Shown here in pieces: positions 41,041 to 50,994 of a stretch of DNA of 64,000 nucleotides (position 1 is its first letter; every line of letters starts with the position of its first letter). The translations under genes were made by a program, and so were the position numbers. The stretch lies in the NCBI RefSeq assembly GCF_013140855.1, contig NZ_JABBPG010000007.1, positions 222,041-286,040 of the forward strand. The letters are read 5' to 3'. The notes under the pieces were generated by a model. That model saw only the letters and a program-made list of their open reading frames with translations. It did no database searches and was not told the DNA's origin. The stretch comes from Pseudoalteromonas caenipelagi (lineage in GTDB: Bacteria; Pseudomonadota; Gammaproteobacteria; Enterobacterales; Alteromonadaceae).

Positions 41041-43698
41041 ATGACGTTTTACCGTTCTCTAGCATTTCAGCTTAGTTTGGGCTTACTGTGTATCTGCTCG
41101 TTGGTACTTGCGTCAGCTTATTTGACTAAAGCAAGTTATAAATTACTGGCACAAAGAGATAATGAAATAGCCAGCTCTAACAAGCTTGCCGAAAGAGCCT
41201 ATTTGCTTGAATTGTCAGTAATAGACTTACAGCGCAACGTTTTAATTTATAAACAGTCAGCAAGTACAGCTGCGGTGAATCGCAGTAATGAGCTAATCAG
41301 GCAAATTGAGGAGGTGTTAGCACAAATCAGCCAAACGCCTCATCGTACTGAAGATGTCAATGACATGATTGTTCGAATGCAAAGCCACCTTACAGACTAT
41401 AAAGATAACTTAGCTGTTGCCGTGTCTGGCCGAGAAAAGCGACAGTCTTTATACCGAGATGAATTATTAGCGGTTATTAATACAGCCCAAGCCGCAATAA
41501 ATACAGAGCTAGACTCAAATCAGCAAGCCATAGCGACCCTGTATTTAACAAAAGCGCATAATGCCGTACTTGCGTATTTGATGACGCAAAATGCGACACA
41601 TGTAAAGGTGTTTAATCAACAAGTATCGCAAGCCAGTTCGCAATTAACAAACGACATTGTAAAAGCGCATTTTCAAAAAATGGGTTCCGCATTTAGAAAG
41701 CTCCACCAAACTATTCGTGGGTATTTGTATTTGACCAATGTAGTTTTACCGGGCACTGCCAATGAGATACTGCACTTATCAACTATGCTTCGTGCTCAAG
41801 AGCAGTTGCAGATGCAGGATAAGATTGCTTCTGCAAAAGAAGTAACCAGTGCTTTGCAGGCGCGCAGCGACTTGTTCATTGTATTGAGCATAGTATTAGT
41901 TGCACTTTATGCCGCGTTGCTGATCCTTCGAGTGATCAGGCCGATTCGCTCACTCACGGTGTTGTTTAAACGTTTGAGTAACAACTTGCATGTAGAGGAT
42001 ATTCCTTATCTTAATCGAGAAGATGAGATTGGTCAGTTATCTGTTGCTGCCAGTGTATTTCATAATAAGAACTTGCAGACCACTGAGTTATTTGAACGAA
42101 CAAAAGACTTGGTAATCGAGCAAAAAGAGTTGAACAATGAGCTGGCTGCTAAGCAAAAAGAAGCTGAACAAGCTACCGCATCAAAGAGTTTATTTTTAGC
42201 GAATATGAGCCACGAAATCCGCACCCCAATGAACGGTATTATCGGCTTAATTGAATTATTAAAAACCTCAAACTTATCTTCTGAACAAAGAGAGTGTATT
42301 GATAAAATAGACTACTCAAGCGGCGTGCTGATGGCTGTGATAAACGATATTTTAGATTTCTCTAAAATAGAAGCAGGTAAACTAGATATTGAAGAAAAAG
42401 AGTTTGAGTTAGATAAAATGCTCGACAATATACTTGCATCGGTAAGTTTACGTGCCGCAGAAAAAAACTTGTATTTTCGGTGTATTACGCCTACCGAGGT
42501 CAGTCATTTAGTTGGGGATGAAGTTAGAATTACCCAAATTATTTTAAATTTATGCAATAACGCTATCAAATTTACCTCTCTTGGCGGTGTTGAATTAAGG
42601 GTTTCTACTTATGATAGCGCCACTGGAGAGGTCATTTTAGGAATTGATGTAGAGGATAGCGGGATTGGTATGACTCAGCAGCACCAACATGAAGTGTTTG
42701 AGCAGTTCTCGCAAGCTGATGTGTCCACAAGTAGAAAGTTTGGTGGTACGGGGTTAGGTCTGACAATCGTCAAACAATTGTGCGAGCTGATGAATGGCAG
42801 TGTGAGCGTGCACTCTGAAATTGATAAGGGATCAATTTTTTCGGTATTACTTAAACTACGTCCAGCAACAAGCCATCTGGAAAATAAATTACCAAAAGAA
42901 CACAATTTTAAAGTCAGCGTAGTGTGTCACCATCAATCAGATAAAACGACACGTATAATCAGCGAGTATTTTGCAGTCAATCAGTGTGAAGTGACCTATC
43001 TGGTGCATGAAAATCTGAGCGATATAACACAGCAACAGCTCAGTGAGCTTTATTTGGTATTAATACTTAACAATGAGATGTCTAAGTCACTTTGTTTATC
43101 TGATATTGCATCCTTGCAACATTATAGCGCGGGTTTGTGCGTTATCATAGATAAGCGAGATGCTGTGTTACTTACTCGTGCAGGCATTGCCAGAGATACC
43201 CTAGTGCTAGAAATGCCCTTCACTTACGGGACATTTTACAACTACATTTGTAAGTTATTTAAACAGGAAAGTCAGCGTCTTCATAATTCGGTAGAAGCAG
43301 ATGCTGAGCTTAACCTTAAAGGGCACGTGCTGCTTGTTGAGGATAATGCAGTTAACCAGATGGTGGCTGAAAAACTACTTACTTCTTTGGGGTTACAAGC
43401 CGATATTGCGGAGGATGGACGCCAAGCAGTTAACAAACTTAGTAATACACCTTATGCCTACGACTTAGTGTTAATGGACATTCAAATGCCCGTAATGGAT
43501 GGATTCAATGCAACGCAATATATACGTAATGAGTTAAAGCTTAACTTGCCAATCTGTGGGCTTTCAGCCAATGCGATGTCGGAGGATTATGATAAAGCGA
43601 TAGCCTGCGGTATGGACAACTTTATTACTAAACCAATAGAAATAGACAAACTGAAAGTGGTATTACGACAATATCTGAAGCAAAATACATCAGCCTAA
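41041..43698 (+). CDS. Hybrid sensor histidine kinase/response regulator
   Basis: An 885-residue protein. Layout: TM1 (about 7-27), a helical periplasmic sensor of about 245 residues, TM2 (276-297), HAMP (298-350), coiled coil, HisKA with phosphoacceptor His391 in MSHEIRTPMNG, HATPase_c with N, G1 (DSGIGM) and G2 (GTGLGL) boxes, then a degenerate receiver (about 620-745, no phosphorylatable Asp seen) and a complete receiver with Asp813 in LMDIQMPVMDG. No HPt domain or output domain is present and no response regulator gene is adjacent, so the downstream phosphorelay partner is elsewhere. The overall form recalls TorS/BvgS-like sensors served by a periplasmic binding protein. Confidence 0.92.
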   Translation: MTFYRSLAFQLSLGLLCICSLVLASAYLTKASYKLLAQRDNEIASSNKLAERAYLLELSVIDLQRNVLIYKQSASTAAVNRSNELIRQIEEVLAQISQTPHRTEDVNDMIVRMQSHLTDYKDNLAVAVSGREKRQSLYRDELLAVINTAQAAINTELDSNQQAIATLYLTKAHNAVLAYLMTQNATHVKVFNQQVSQASSQLTNDIVKAHFQKMGSAFRKLHQTIRGYLYLTNVVLPGTANEILHLSTMLRAQEQLQMQDKIASAKEVTSALQARSDLFIVLSIVLVALYAALLILRVIRPIRSLTVLFKRLSNNLHVEDIPYLNREDEIGQLSVAASVFHNKNLQTTELFERTKDLVIEQKELNNELAAKQKEAEQATASKSLFLANMSHEIRTPMNGIIGLIELLKTSNLSSEQRECIDKIDYSSGVLMAVINDILDFSKIEAGKLDIEEKEFELDKMLDNILASVSLRAAEKNLYFRCITPTEVSHLVGDEVRITQIILNLCNNAIKFTSLGGVELRVSTYDSATGEVILGIDVEDSGIGMTQQHQHEVFEQFSQADVSTSRKFGGTGLGLTIVKQLCELMNGSVSVHSEIDKGSIFSVLLKLRPATSHLENKLPKEHNFKVSVVCHHQSDKTTRIISEYFAVNQCEVTYLVHENLSDITQQQLSELYLVLILNNEMSKSLCLSDIASLQHYSAGLCVIIDKRDAVLLTRAGIARDTLVLEMPFTYGTFYNYICKLFKQESQRLHNSVEADAELNLKGHVLLVEDNAVNQMVAEKLLTSLGLQADIAEDGRQAVNKLSNTPYAYDLVLMDIQMPVMDGFNATQYIRNELKLNLPICGLSANAMSEDYDKAIACGMDNFITKPIEIDKLKVVLRQYLKQNTSA

Positions 43699-43729
43699 GA
43701 GCAATCCAGTGATGTCGCTTTAGGCTGAT
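43689..43729 (+). terminator. Hairpin after the hybrid kinase gene
   Basis: ATCAGCCTAA (which includes the stop codon) pairs over 10 bp with TTAGGCTGAT, followed by TTAATATG. Because the T tract is short the assignment is tentative. Confidence 0.4.
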
Positions 43730-43743
43730 TTAATATGTCATTG

Positions 43744-44976
43744 TTATTTCTTTTTCTTTAGCTTCGTTTTTAGCTTTTTCTTGGCTTTGATCTTCACTGG
43801 GTCTTTTTTCTTCTTAGGTAATTTAGCTTCTTTATGCTGAGGCTCTAGCCCTTTAATAACTCTACGCTTTAAGCCTTGCTCTGTGTAACGCTCAACCTTT
43901 TTCAAGATGGCTGCATCGTGTGCTTCAACAAATGATATCGCTGTGCCTTTTTTACCTGCTCGGCCGGTTCGACCAATACGATGCACATATACGTCAGCTG
44001 TGCGTGGCATATCAAAGTTAATAACGTGCGTGATATCAGGTACATCAATACCTCTGGCTGCAACATCCGTGGCGACTAAAATACGTGTTCTACCGCTATG
44101 AAAATTAGCCATAGCCGTCATTCGTTTATCTTGAGGCATCTCTCCGCGTAGCCATGTTGTTTTGATATCGTTTGAGTACAACTCTCCAACGAGCTGCTCT
44201 AAACGCTCACGGGTTTTAACAAAGACGATGGCCTTTTGCACTTCCTCTTCGTTTTGCAGCAGGTGAGTCAGCATGGCCAGTTTGTGTTTATAGTCATCCG
44301 CTAAATGCACCCATTGGTGAATTTTTGCTTTTTCTTTACGTGACGATTCAGCTTCTAACAGAGCTGGATCATTTAAAATACGCTCCGCAAATAATTCGAC
44401 ACTGTCACCTTCTAATGTGGCGGAGAATAAAAAGCACTGACGACGGTTTTTGGCTTCGTCACAAATGCGCAGCATTTCTTTTTTGAAACCCAAATCCAAC
44501 ATGCGATCTGCTTCATCCAAAATGAGCAATTCAACATTTTCAGCGTGAAAGTTTTCGGTTTCAAGATACTCCATCAAACGACCAGGGGTGGCGATTAGAA
44601 TATCATTGTTCTTTTCAAAAATTTCTTTATGACTGCCGTAGTTGATACCGCCGGTTACAACACCAATGCGTAAGTGAGTATTAGCGGCAAGCAACTGACA
44701 TTGCTCATGTATTTGATACGCCAACTCACGAGTAGGAGTCATGATAAGCACGCGTGCAAATCCAGGGTCTTTGCGAGGAAAGTCAAGCAAATACTGAATT
44801 GCGGGGATCAAGAATGCAGCGGTTTTACCTGTACCGGTTGGAGCTGAGGCTAAAATATCGCGGCCAATTAAGGCCTCTGGAATAGCCAGCTGCTGAATAC
44901 TTGTGGCTGTTTCAAAGCCCATTTTACTAATGGCGGTTAAAACTTTTGGATCAAGATCGAATTCAGAAAATTGCAT
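43744..44976 (-). CDS. srmB: ATP-dependent RNA helicase SrmB
   Basis: A 410-residue DEAD-box helicase. Q-motif region (TSIQQLAIPEAL), motif I ASAPTGTGKTAA, motif II LDEADRMLDLGF, motif III SAT, and C-terminal HRIGRTGRAG are all present, followed by a strongly basic tail (KKKKDPVKIKAKKKLK). SrmB acts early in 50S subunit assembly in E. coli. The divergent neighbour is trmN6, an arrangement also found in E. coli, which supports SrmB over other DEAD-box paralogues. Confidence 0.93.
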   Translation of the reverse strand: MQFSEFDLDPKVLTAISKMGFETATSIQQLAIPEALIGRDILASAPTGTGKTAAFLIPAIQYLLDFPRKDPGFARVLIMTPTRELAYQIHEQCQLLAANTHLRIGVVTGGINYGSHKEIFEKNNDILIATPGRLMEYLETENFHAENVELLILDEADRMLDLGFKKEMLRICDEAKNRRQCFLFSATLEGDSVELFAERILNDPALLEAESSRKEKAKIHQWVHLADDYKHKLAMLTHLLQNEEEVQKAIVFVKTRERLEQLVGELYSNDIKTTWLRGEMPQDKRMTAMANFHSGRTRILVATDVAARGIDVPDITHVINFDMPRTADVYVHRIGRTGRAGKKGTAISFVEAHDAAILKKVERYTEQGLKRRVIKGLEPQHKEAKLPKKKKDPVKIKAKKKLKTKLKKKK

Positions 44977-45044
44977 AGTGCATCATAAATAAAGGACAAT
45001 GTGAGCAATTATACGCGTGATGGCTATTTTGGAAAAGGTGAATC

Positions 45045-45746
45045 ATGTCTGGGTTTGCATTTAAACAATTTAAGGTACAACAATCGAACACCGCAATGAA
45101 GGTTTCGACAGATGGAATTTTATTAGGTGCATGGGCAAACTTAAGCGGTGCCAATCGCTTATTGGATATAGGTTGTGGAACAGGCCTGCTATCTTTAATG
45201 TGCAAACAGCGTGCGCCAGACCTTGAGATTGAAGCCGTAGAAATCGATGAAGGCGCTTACACTGACGCCTTTGCGAATATTTGGCATAGCCCTTGGCCAG
45301 ATATTCAATTACATCAAGGTGATATTCGAACTTTTAATACGACAGAAACTTTTGATGTGGTGATTTGTAACCCGCCCTATTTCAACGGCAGTTTAAAAGG
45401 GCCCAATCAAGCACGAAATACAGCCCGTCACACAGACAGTTTAAGCTTTGACGCACTTATCTCGGCGTTTATACGCGTTAGTCACCCCCGTTCTCGATTT
45501 ATTTTGATTTTGCCAATTGAAGAAGCACAAAGACTGCTTTGCATAGCAATGACTGAAGGTATGCACTTACAGCGTGAATGCTTAGTATCAAGTACAGAGA
45601 ATAAAGCACCGAGTCGTAGGCTTTTAGAACTGTCATACACGCCGTGTCATGATCCAATCACAGAATCTTTAGCGATTAAGCATACCAATCAGCAATACAC
45701 TGATGACTATGTTGCGCTATGCAAAGCGTTTTATTTGAAGATGTAA
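45045..45746 (+). CDS. trmN6: tRNA1(Val) (adenine-37 N6)-methyltransferase
   Basis: A 233-residue YfiC-family methyltransferase. SAM motif LLDIGCGTGLLSL and catalytic NPPYF (DVVICNPPYFNGSLKGP) are clear; the N-terminal FAFKQFKVQQSNTAMKVSTDG is typical. It methylates A37 of tRNA-Val. The start codons of trmN6 and srmB are 68 bp apart in divergent orientation. Confidence 0.93.
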   Translation: MSGFAFKQFKVQQSNTAMKVSTDGILLGAWANLSGANRLLDIGCGTGLLSLMCKQRAPDLEIEAVEIDEGAYTDAFANIWHSPWPDIQLHQGDIRTFNTTETFDVVICNPPYFNGSLKGPNQARNTARHTDSLSFDALISAFIRVSHPRSRFILILPIEEAQRLLCIAMTEGMHLQRECLVSSTENKAPSRRLLELSYTPCHDPITESLAIKHTNQQYTDDYVALCKAFYLKM

Positions 45747-45863
45747 CTAAATAGATACTCTAAAGAGCAAATTACAATAGCTTACAGGTTTCTTTCAAAA
45801 AGCGTGTGTTGATGTAGACTGTGATAATAAGTAATGAGTCGCTAGATACAAGGAATTCTCACC

Positions 45864-46355
45864 ATGTGTAATGACACGGCTATCATCCTAGATTTTTTGA
45901 CGGAAATTGAACTGCCATTTTGTTTAACAAGCATTGAAGGGAAGACATTCTTACCTGGGTTAAAGTTAGAAAAAGGCGTGCTAAATATAGATTTAGAACG
46001 CTTACTATACCCCGGCGATATACTACATGAAGCTGGGCATGTTGCAGTTTGTGAACCTACCGAGAGGCATCTGTTAAGTGGTGACATTTATAAAAGTGGC
46101 CGTAAAGAAGATTGGATGCATGGGGAGGAAATGGCTGCGATTGCTTGGTCTGCTGCTGCAATAACTCACATAGGCCTACCCATGGCTGTGGTATTTCACC
46201 CTTATGGATACAAGGGCCGAAGTGCACACTACAAAGATCTTTTCGAAAGCGGTGATGGATTTGGTGTTCCGTTACTAAAGTTATGGGATATGCCAGACCC
46301 AGTACGAGGCTATCCATATCTGACAAAGTGGATAAGAGATCACTCATGGTACTAA
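45864..46355 (+). CDS. Conserved hypothetical protein with an HEAGH zincin-like motif
   Basis: A 163-residue soluble protein without a signal peptide. Residues 55-59 are HEAGH within DILHEAGHVAV, the HExxH zinc-binding signature of gluzincin-type metallopeptidases. The third ligand is not obvious: candidates are E in GEEMAAIAW (residues 90-98) or H103. The rest (SAAAITHIGLPMAVVFHPYGYKG, WIRDHSWY) is not from a peptidase family I recognise. It could be a small intracellular metallohydrolase. AAGGAATT precedes the ATG. It is isolated, with a chemoreceptor fragment next to it. Confidence 0.75.
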   Translation: MCNDTAIILDFLTEIELPFCLTSIEGKTFLPGLKLEKGVLNIDLERLLYPGDILHEAGHVAVCEPTERHLLSGDIYKSGRKEDWMHGEEMAAIAWSAAAITHIGLPMAVVFHPYGYKGRSAHYKDLFESGDGFGVPLLKLWDMPDPVRGYPYLTKWIRDHSWY

Positions 46356-46470
46356 CATTTATCTACGGCGTTTAGGCGCGGGTGTTGATCTCAAGTTGTT
46401 TACGGTGTTTACATGTTGCGATGAATGAGACCGTCGCTAGGAAAGATAATTTGAATCACCGTTGAATAAC

Positions 46471-46704
46471 ATGATAGGAAGTATCAGTAACTCTATTACT
46501 GAAACTCAGGCTCAAAATCTGCAGTTGTCCGAGGCGGCTTCGTTGCAAGAAGGTTTAATCAGAGAGCTCAGTGCTCGCATTGCTGATATTCGTAACGTGA
46601 CGAGTAATAACAATGCAAGCGCTGCCGAGACTTTAAAAGCAGCCGAAGAAATTAATCAGGCTGTAAAAGAAATAAATGAACAGCTACACAAATTTACACG
46701 ATAG
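46471..46704 (+). pseudogene. C-terminal fragment of a methyl-accepting chemotaxis protein
   Basis: A 77-codon piece whose translation (MIGSISNSITETQ ... LSARIADIRNVTSNNNASAAETLKAAEEI ... FTR) matches the final coiled coil of a chemoreceptor after the signalling tip. No membrane part, HAMP or tip is present upstream; in-frame stops precede it (TAA at 46447). It is therefore a remnant left by deletion. The neighbouring 46356-46470 sequence shows nothing recognisable. Confidence 0.65.
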
Positions 46705-46724
46705 ATAGCTCGATTTTAGCCAAG

Positions 46725-47246
46725 TTAGAGAGAATCACCGTACTGCGTCATTATTTGTGTTATCCAAGCGGCGATGCGCTCATCACTTTTATCATATTGA
46801 CTGTCTTCATCAAGGGCTAAGCCAACAAAGTGCTTTTTATCTTCAGTGAGCGCTTTAGATGCTTCAAACTCGTAGTCGGGGGTGTTTGGCCAGTAACCTA
46901 AAAACTGTACGCCTTGTGGCGCAATTTTGTCATGCAGCATACCCAGTGCATCTTGAAACCACTGACCGTAGCCTTGTTGGTCACCCATCCCAAATAATGC
47001 GATAGTTTTGCCTGCTAGATTGACGTTATCGATATCGTCCCAGCATGACTCCCAATCTTCTTGCAACTCGCCAAAATCCCAGGTTGAAATTCCGAAGATC
47101 AAAAAGTCATACTGTTGGGCATTGCTAAGGGGTTCGTCTTTAATATTGTGTAATGAAACGATATCGTCACCAATGATATCGCGGATTTTCTCCGCAGCCA
47201 TTTCAGTGTAACAAGTAGTTGAACCGTAAAATAACCCGATCTGCAT
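46725..47246 (-). CDS. fldB: Flavodoxin FldB
   Basis: A 173-residue long-chain flavodoxin. FMN phosphate loop [12 protein letters not shown] at the N-terminus, FMN isoalloxazine loops [12 protein letters not shown] and [10 protein letters not shown]. The Met giving MQIGLFYGS is the right start; 33 further upstream codons read in frame but overlap the xerD region and have no family support. FldB is the SoxS-linked flavodoxin in E. coli. Divergent from xerD, as in E. coli. Confidence 0.92.
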   Translation of the reverse strand: MQIGLFYGSTTCYTEMAAEKIRDIIGDDIVSLHNIKDEPLSNAQQYDFLIFGISTWDFGELQEDWESCWDDIDNVNLAGKTIALFGMGDQQGYGQWFQDALGMLHDKIAPQGVQFLGYWPNTPDYEFEASKALTEDKKHFVGLALDEDSQYDKSDERIAAWITQIMTQYGDSL

Positions 47247-47326
47247 GGTATTTATCACTTTTAAATTGACTGTTATGATAGGCGCGAAGTCTACCTTATG
47301 ACGCAGCAAATTGATACAGGAAGCCT

Positions 47327-48250
47327 GTGAGCGAGCAACAATCAACTACACCGTTAAGCGGTGAAAATGCAGAATATATAGAACTATTCTTAGACTCGTT
47401 ATTTTTAGAGCAAGGTTTGAGTGAAAATACGCTGGCAGCTTATCGAAGTGATATAGAAAAATGTGCGCTCTATATCCAAACTACATTTAATAAATCGCTA
47501 CTTGCAGTTGAAAGTGATCACATAGAAGCTTATTTGGCTCATCGTCATGATTTGGGTTTAAAAGCGCGCAGCACAGCAAGAGCCCTGAGTGCACTGAAGC
47601 GGTTTTATCTTTTTTTTATTCGAGAAAAAAGAATAACTAGCACGCCACTTTTGAATATTGCGCAGCCTAAAATGGCGCAGTCGTTGCCAAAAACACTCAC
47701 CGAACAGGAAGTGGAAGCCTTACTTGATGCGCCAGATTTAGGTGATGCAATGGGGCTTAGAGATAAAGCTATGTTGGAATTGCTTTATGCAACAGGTCTG
47801 CGAGTGACTGAATTGGTTGGTTTGAGAATGGAGCAAATCAATCTGCGACAAGCCGTGGTACTTGTTAAAGGCAAAGGCGGAAAAGAGCGACTGGTTCCTA
47901 TGGGTGAAGAGGCGTTGCATTATATTGAACAGTTTTTGCAAGTTGGGCGTCCTCAAATGGTGAAACATGCGACCGACTTTGTGTTTCCCTCAAAAAGAGG
48001 CACAGGGATGACAAGACAAACTTTTTGGCATCGAATTAAACACTATGCTATTTTGGCTCAAGTAACGTCGCCATTATCACCACATACTTTACGTCATGCT
48101 TTTGCAACACATTTGCTCAATCATGGCGCTGACTTAAGAGTCGTGCAGATGATGTTAGGACACAGTGACTTGTCGACCACACAGATTTATACACATGTTG
48201 CGAGTGAACGCTTAAAGAGTTTACATCAGCAACATCACCCTAGAGCTTGA
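47327..48250 (+). CDS. xerD: Tyrosine recombinase XerD
   Basis: A 307-residue tyrosine recombinase that with XerC resolves chromosome dimers at dif under FtsK control. N-terminal SAM-like domain, then catalytic residues Arg in [11 protein letters not shown], Lys in [14 protein letters not shown] (His and Arg), H in LGHSDLSTT and the nucleophile Tyr in TQIYTHV. GTG start with AGGA upstream. First gene of xerD-dsbC-recJ-prfB-lysS, the order also found in enterobacteria. Confidence 0.95.
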   Translation: MSEQQSTTPLSGENAEYIELFLDSLFLEQGLSENTLAAYRSDIEKCALYIQTTFNKSLLAVESDHIEAYLAHRHDLGLKARSTARALSALKRFYLFFIREKRITSTPLLNIAQPKMAQSLPKTLTEQEVEALLDAPDLGDAMGLRDKAMLELLYATGLRVTELVGLRMEQINLRQAVVLVKGKGGKERLVPMGEEALHYIEQFLQVGRPQMVKHATDFVFPSKRGTGMTRQTFWHRIKHYAILAQVTSPLSPHTLRHAFATHLLNHGADLRVVQMMLGHSDLSTTQIYTHVASERLKSLHQQHHPRA

Positions 48251-48313
48251 TGGAATTTTATTGGATATTCTCGGTCTACTGGGGAAATAGGATAATAACT
48301 TTAAGAGATAGAT

Positions 48314-49066
48314 ATGAAAAAATTAATGTTAGCAGCGGCAATGGTATGCAGTTTTTCAACGCTCGCGAATACTGAAATAGAGACCGCATCAGAGCCTATG
48401 GTGATGGCACCTTTAGCGCTTGAACCGATAAAAGAAAGTTTTGCTAAACTCGGCGTGACGGTTAAAAGTGTAGAAAGTAGCCCTGTTGCAGGCTTGAAAA
48501 CGGTATTGACTGATAAAGGCGTATTGTATGCGTCGCCTGATGGTAAATACTTAATGCAAGGCAATCTAATAGACTTAGAAAGCCGTATAAACGTGACTGA
48601 CCAAGCGCTCAGTGGCGTGCGCAAAGAGGGTGTAGCACAGTATCAAGATTCAATGATTGTGTATAAAGCTGAGAATGAAAAGCACCAAATCACCGTTTTT
48701 ACTGATATCACATGTGGTTACTGTCGCAAACTTCACAGAGAGCTAGAAGATTATTTATCTGCAGGCATTACTGTTAAATACCTTGCTTATCCACGTGGTG
48801 GATTACGTGGCTCTGGTTACGAAGATTTAATGAATGTGTGGTGCGCAAAAGATGCAGCACAAGCGTTAACAGATGCTAAGGCTGGGCAAAAGGTTGCTAA
48901 AGTTGAGAATTGTAGTGCGCCTGTGGCTGAACATTATCAGTTAGGCCAAAGTTTCGGCTTGTCAGGTACACCCGCGATTATTCTTGAAGATGGTACGCTT
49001 ATACCTGGTTACCAACCTGCCGACTCACTAGCAAAAATGTTAGAAGATAAAGGCAATAAGTCTTAG
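48314..49066 (+). CDS. dsbC: Thiol:disulfide interchange protein DsbC
   Basis: A 250-residue periplasmic disulfide isomerase with signal peptide (cleavage near STLA), an N-terminal dimerisation domain and a thioredoxin-fold domain with active site CGYC (FTDITCGYCRKLHREL) and cis-Pro loop SGTPAIIL. A second Cys pair (CAKD and NCSA) matches the structural disulfide in DsbC. It repairs wrong disulfides and is kept reduced by DsbD. Confidence 0.95.
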   Translation: MKKLMLAAAMVCSFSTLANTEIETASEPMVMAPLALEPIKESFAKLGVTVKSVESSPVAGLKTVLTDKGVLYASPDGKYLMQGNLIDLESRINVTDQALSGVRKEGVAQYQDSMIVYKAENEKHQITVFTDITCGYCRKLHRELEDYLSAGITVKYLAYPRGGLRGSGYEDLMNVWCAKDAAQALTDAKAGQKVAKVENCSAPVAEHYQLGQSFGLSGTPAIILEDGTLIPGYQPADSLAKMLEDKGNKS

Positions 49067-49090
49067 TAGCAGGTATAATAATGGCGAGTT

Positions 49091-49115
49091 AAAAAGGGCC
49101 GTTAGGCCTTTTTTA
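49091..49115 (+). terminator. Hairpin after dsbC
   Basis: AAAAAGG(G)CC pairs with GGCCTTTTTT around GTTA with one bulged G, and the T run continues. Probable intrinsic terminator or attenuator before recJ. Confidence 0.75.
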
Positions 49116-49143
49116 TTGCGTCAAATTTAAGGTTCTGTAGTTC

Positions 49144-50871
49144 ATGAATACCCATATCAAAGCTCGACCACGCGTCGACGATAGTCATTTGCCCAATCAC
49201 ATACATCCTGTGATCAAACAGATATATGCCAGTCGTGGTGTGCAGTTGGCCGAGGAGCTGGATAATCGTGCTAGCACATTACTCGATTTTCGCTTGTTTA
49301 AAGATATTGATAAAGCGTGCGATATTTTGCAATCAGCACTGCATGCACAAGCCAAGATATTAATAGTAGGAGACTTTGATGCTGATGGGGCCACCAGTAC
49401 TACTGTTTTAATGGAGGGTTTGGCGCAATTTGGCTATCGGCAGTTAGATTACTTGGTACCAGATAGGTTTAGCTTAGGTTATGGATTAAGCCCTGCGCTT
49501 GCAGAGCAAATCGTGCAGCTAGCCCCTGATTTAGTGATCACAGTAGACAACGGTATTTCTTGTATTGCTGGTATTGATATTGTTAAGCAAGCGGGCATTC
49601 AAGTGATTGTCACTGACCACCACTTACAAGGTGAGCAATTACCCAATGCAGATGCTATTGTTAACCCCAATCAGCATGGCTGCCAGTTTCCATCAAAGTC
49701 TATTGCAGGTGTCGGGGTCGCCTTTTATTTGCTGGTGGCACTACGACATACTTTACGAACTCAAAACTACTTTGCTAATAAGCAACAACAAGAACCCAAT
49801 TTAGCGTCTTTATTAGACGTCGTTGCACTTGGTACAGTGGCTGATGTTGTGGCATTAGACGCAAATAATCGCACCTTGGTTTACCAAGGGTTGGCGCGTA
49901 TTCGCGGAGGTCACACTCGACCCGGCATTGAAGCACTCATTGAAGTATCCAATCGCAATGCAGCAAGACTCAGTGCCAGTGATTTTGGTTTTGCTTTGGC
50001 ACCGCGTTTGAATGCGGCTGGGCGTTTAGATGATATGAGTTTGGGGATCGCGTGTTTATTATCAAAAGACATCAATCAAGCTCGACGTATTGCCAGCGAG
50101 TTAGATAGCTTAAATCACGAACGCCGCGAAATAGAGCAGGGCATGCAACAAGAAGCACAGGCCGTGCTTGAGCGCTTGGTTGTCAGTACCCAAAGTGTGC
50201 CAGATGCAGTATGCCTATATCAACAAGATTGGCACCAAGGAGTCATCGGTATTCTGGCGGGACGCCTCAAGGAGCAATACCATCGCCCAACTGTGGTATT
50301 TGCACAAGGCGATAACGGCGAAATCAAAGGGTCATGTCGTTCTATCGAAGGTATTCACATGAGGGACCTATTAGAGTCACTCAATCGCCAATATCCAGAA
50401 TTGATCGAAAAGTTTGGTGGTCATGCGATGGCCGCAGGGTTGACTATACAGGAAACAAGCTTTGAACTTTTCAAACAAGTCTTTGTTAGTGCCGTTGCAG
50501 AGAATCTATCTGAAGAGCACAAACAGAGTGTGCTGTTGACCGATGGTGCACTTCCCGCAGAGTGCTTCTCTATGGATTTTGCACAACTGTTGCAACAAGC
50601 TGGGCCTTGGGGGCAGCACTTTCCTGAGCCTGTATTTTATGGTGAATTTGAATTGGTTCAGCAACGAATCGTCGGTGAAAAGCATCTAAAATTAGTGTTA
50701 AAACATCAATCAGCAAAGCTTGTGGATGCCATTGCCTTCAATATTGATGTAAAAGCATGGCCCAATACGCAAGCGCGTTTTGCACAGGTAGCGTATCAAC
50801 TGGATATTAATGAATTCAGAGGCAAGTTTTCATTACAGTTAATCGTGCGAGAAATCAGCGCAATTACCTAA
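49144..50871 (+). CDS. recJ: Single-stranded-DNA-specific exonuclease RecJ
   Basis: A 575-residue DHH-family 5'-3' nuclease used in recombination and mismatch repair. DHH metal motifs: GDFDADGATST, VTVDNG, VTDHH (TDHHLQGEQLPNA), and DVVALGTVADVV; the DHHA1 domain carries KFGGHAMAAGLT, followed by an OB-fold C-terminus. Length matches E. coli RecJ (577). Confidence 0.96.
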   Translation: MNTHIKARPRVDDSHLPNHIHPVIKQIYASRGVQLAEELDNRASTLLDFRLFKDIDKACDILQSALHAQAKILIVGDFDADGATSTTVLMEGLAQFGYRQLDYLVPDRFSLGYGLSPALAEQIVQLAPDLVITVDNGISCIAGIDIVKQAGIQVIVTDHHLQGEQLPNADAIVNPNQHGCQFPSKSIAGVGVAFYLLVALRHTLRTQNYFANKQQQEPNLASLLDVVALGTVADVVALDANNRTLVYQGLARIRGGHTRPGIEALIEVSNRNAARLSASDFGFALAPRLNAAGRLDDMSLGIACLLSKDINQARRIASELDSLNHERREIEQGMQQEAQAVLERLVVSTQSVPDAVCLYQQDWHQGVIGILAGRLKEQYHRPTVVFAQGDNGEIKGSCRSIEGIHMRDLLESLNRQYPELIEKFGGHAMAAGLTIQETSFELFKQVFVSAVAENLSEEHKQSVLLTDGALPAECFSMDFAQLLQQAGPWGQHFPEPVFYGEFELVQQRIVGEKHLKLVLKHQSAKLVDAIAFNIDVKAWPNTQARFAQVAYQLDINEFRGKFSLQLIVREISAIT

Positions 50872-50994
50872 TAAAGGCATTTATAGCGACTACAAATTTT
50901 GCTACTATGGCGCGTTTAATAATTGGGGTGCTGCTTAGTCAGAGATGAAATAGCGGCAACCATAGAAAATCGAGCAATTTTTGGAGTAATGTGC

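Noticed and set aside
47247..47345. N-terminal extension of fldB (33 residues)
   Set aside because: Flavodoxin begins at MQIGLFYGS; the extension has no family support and runs into the xerD start.
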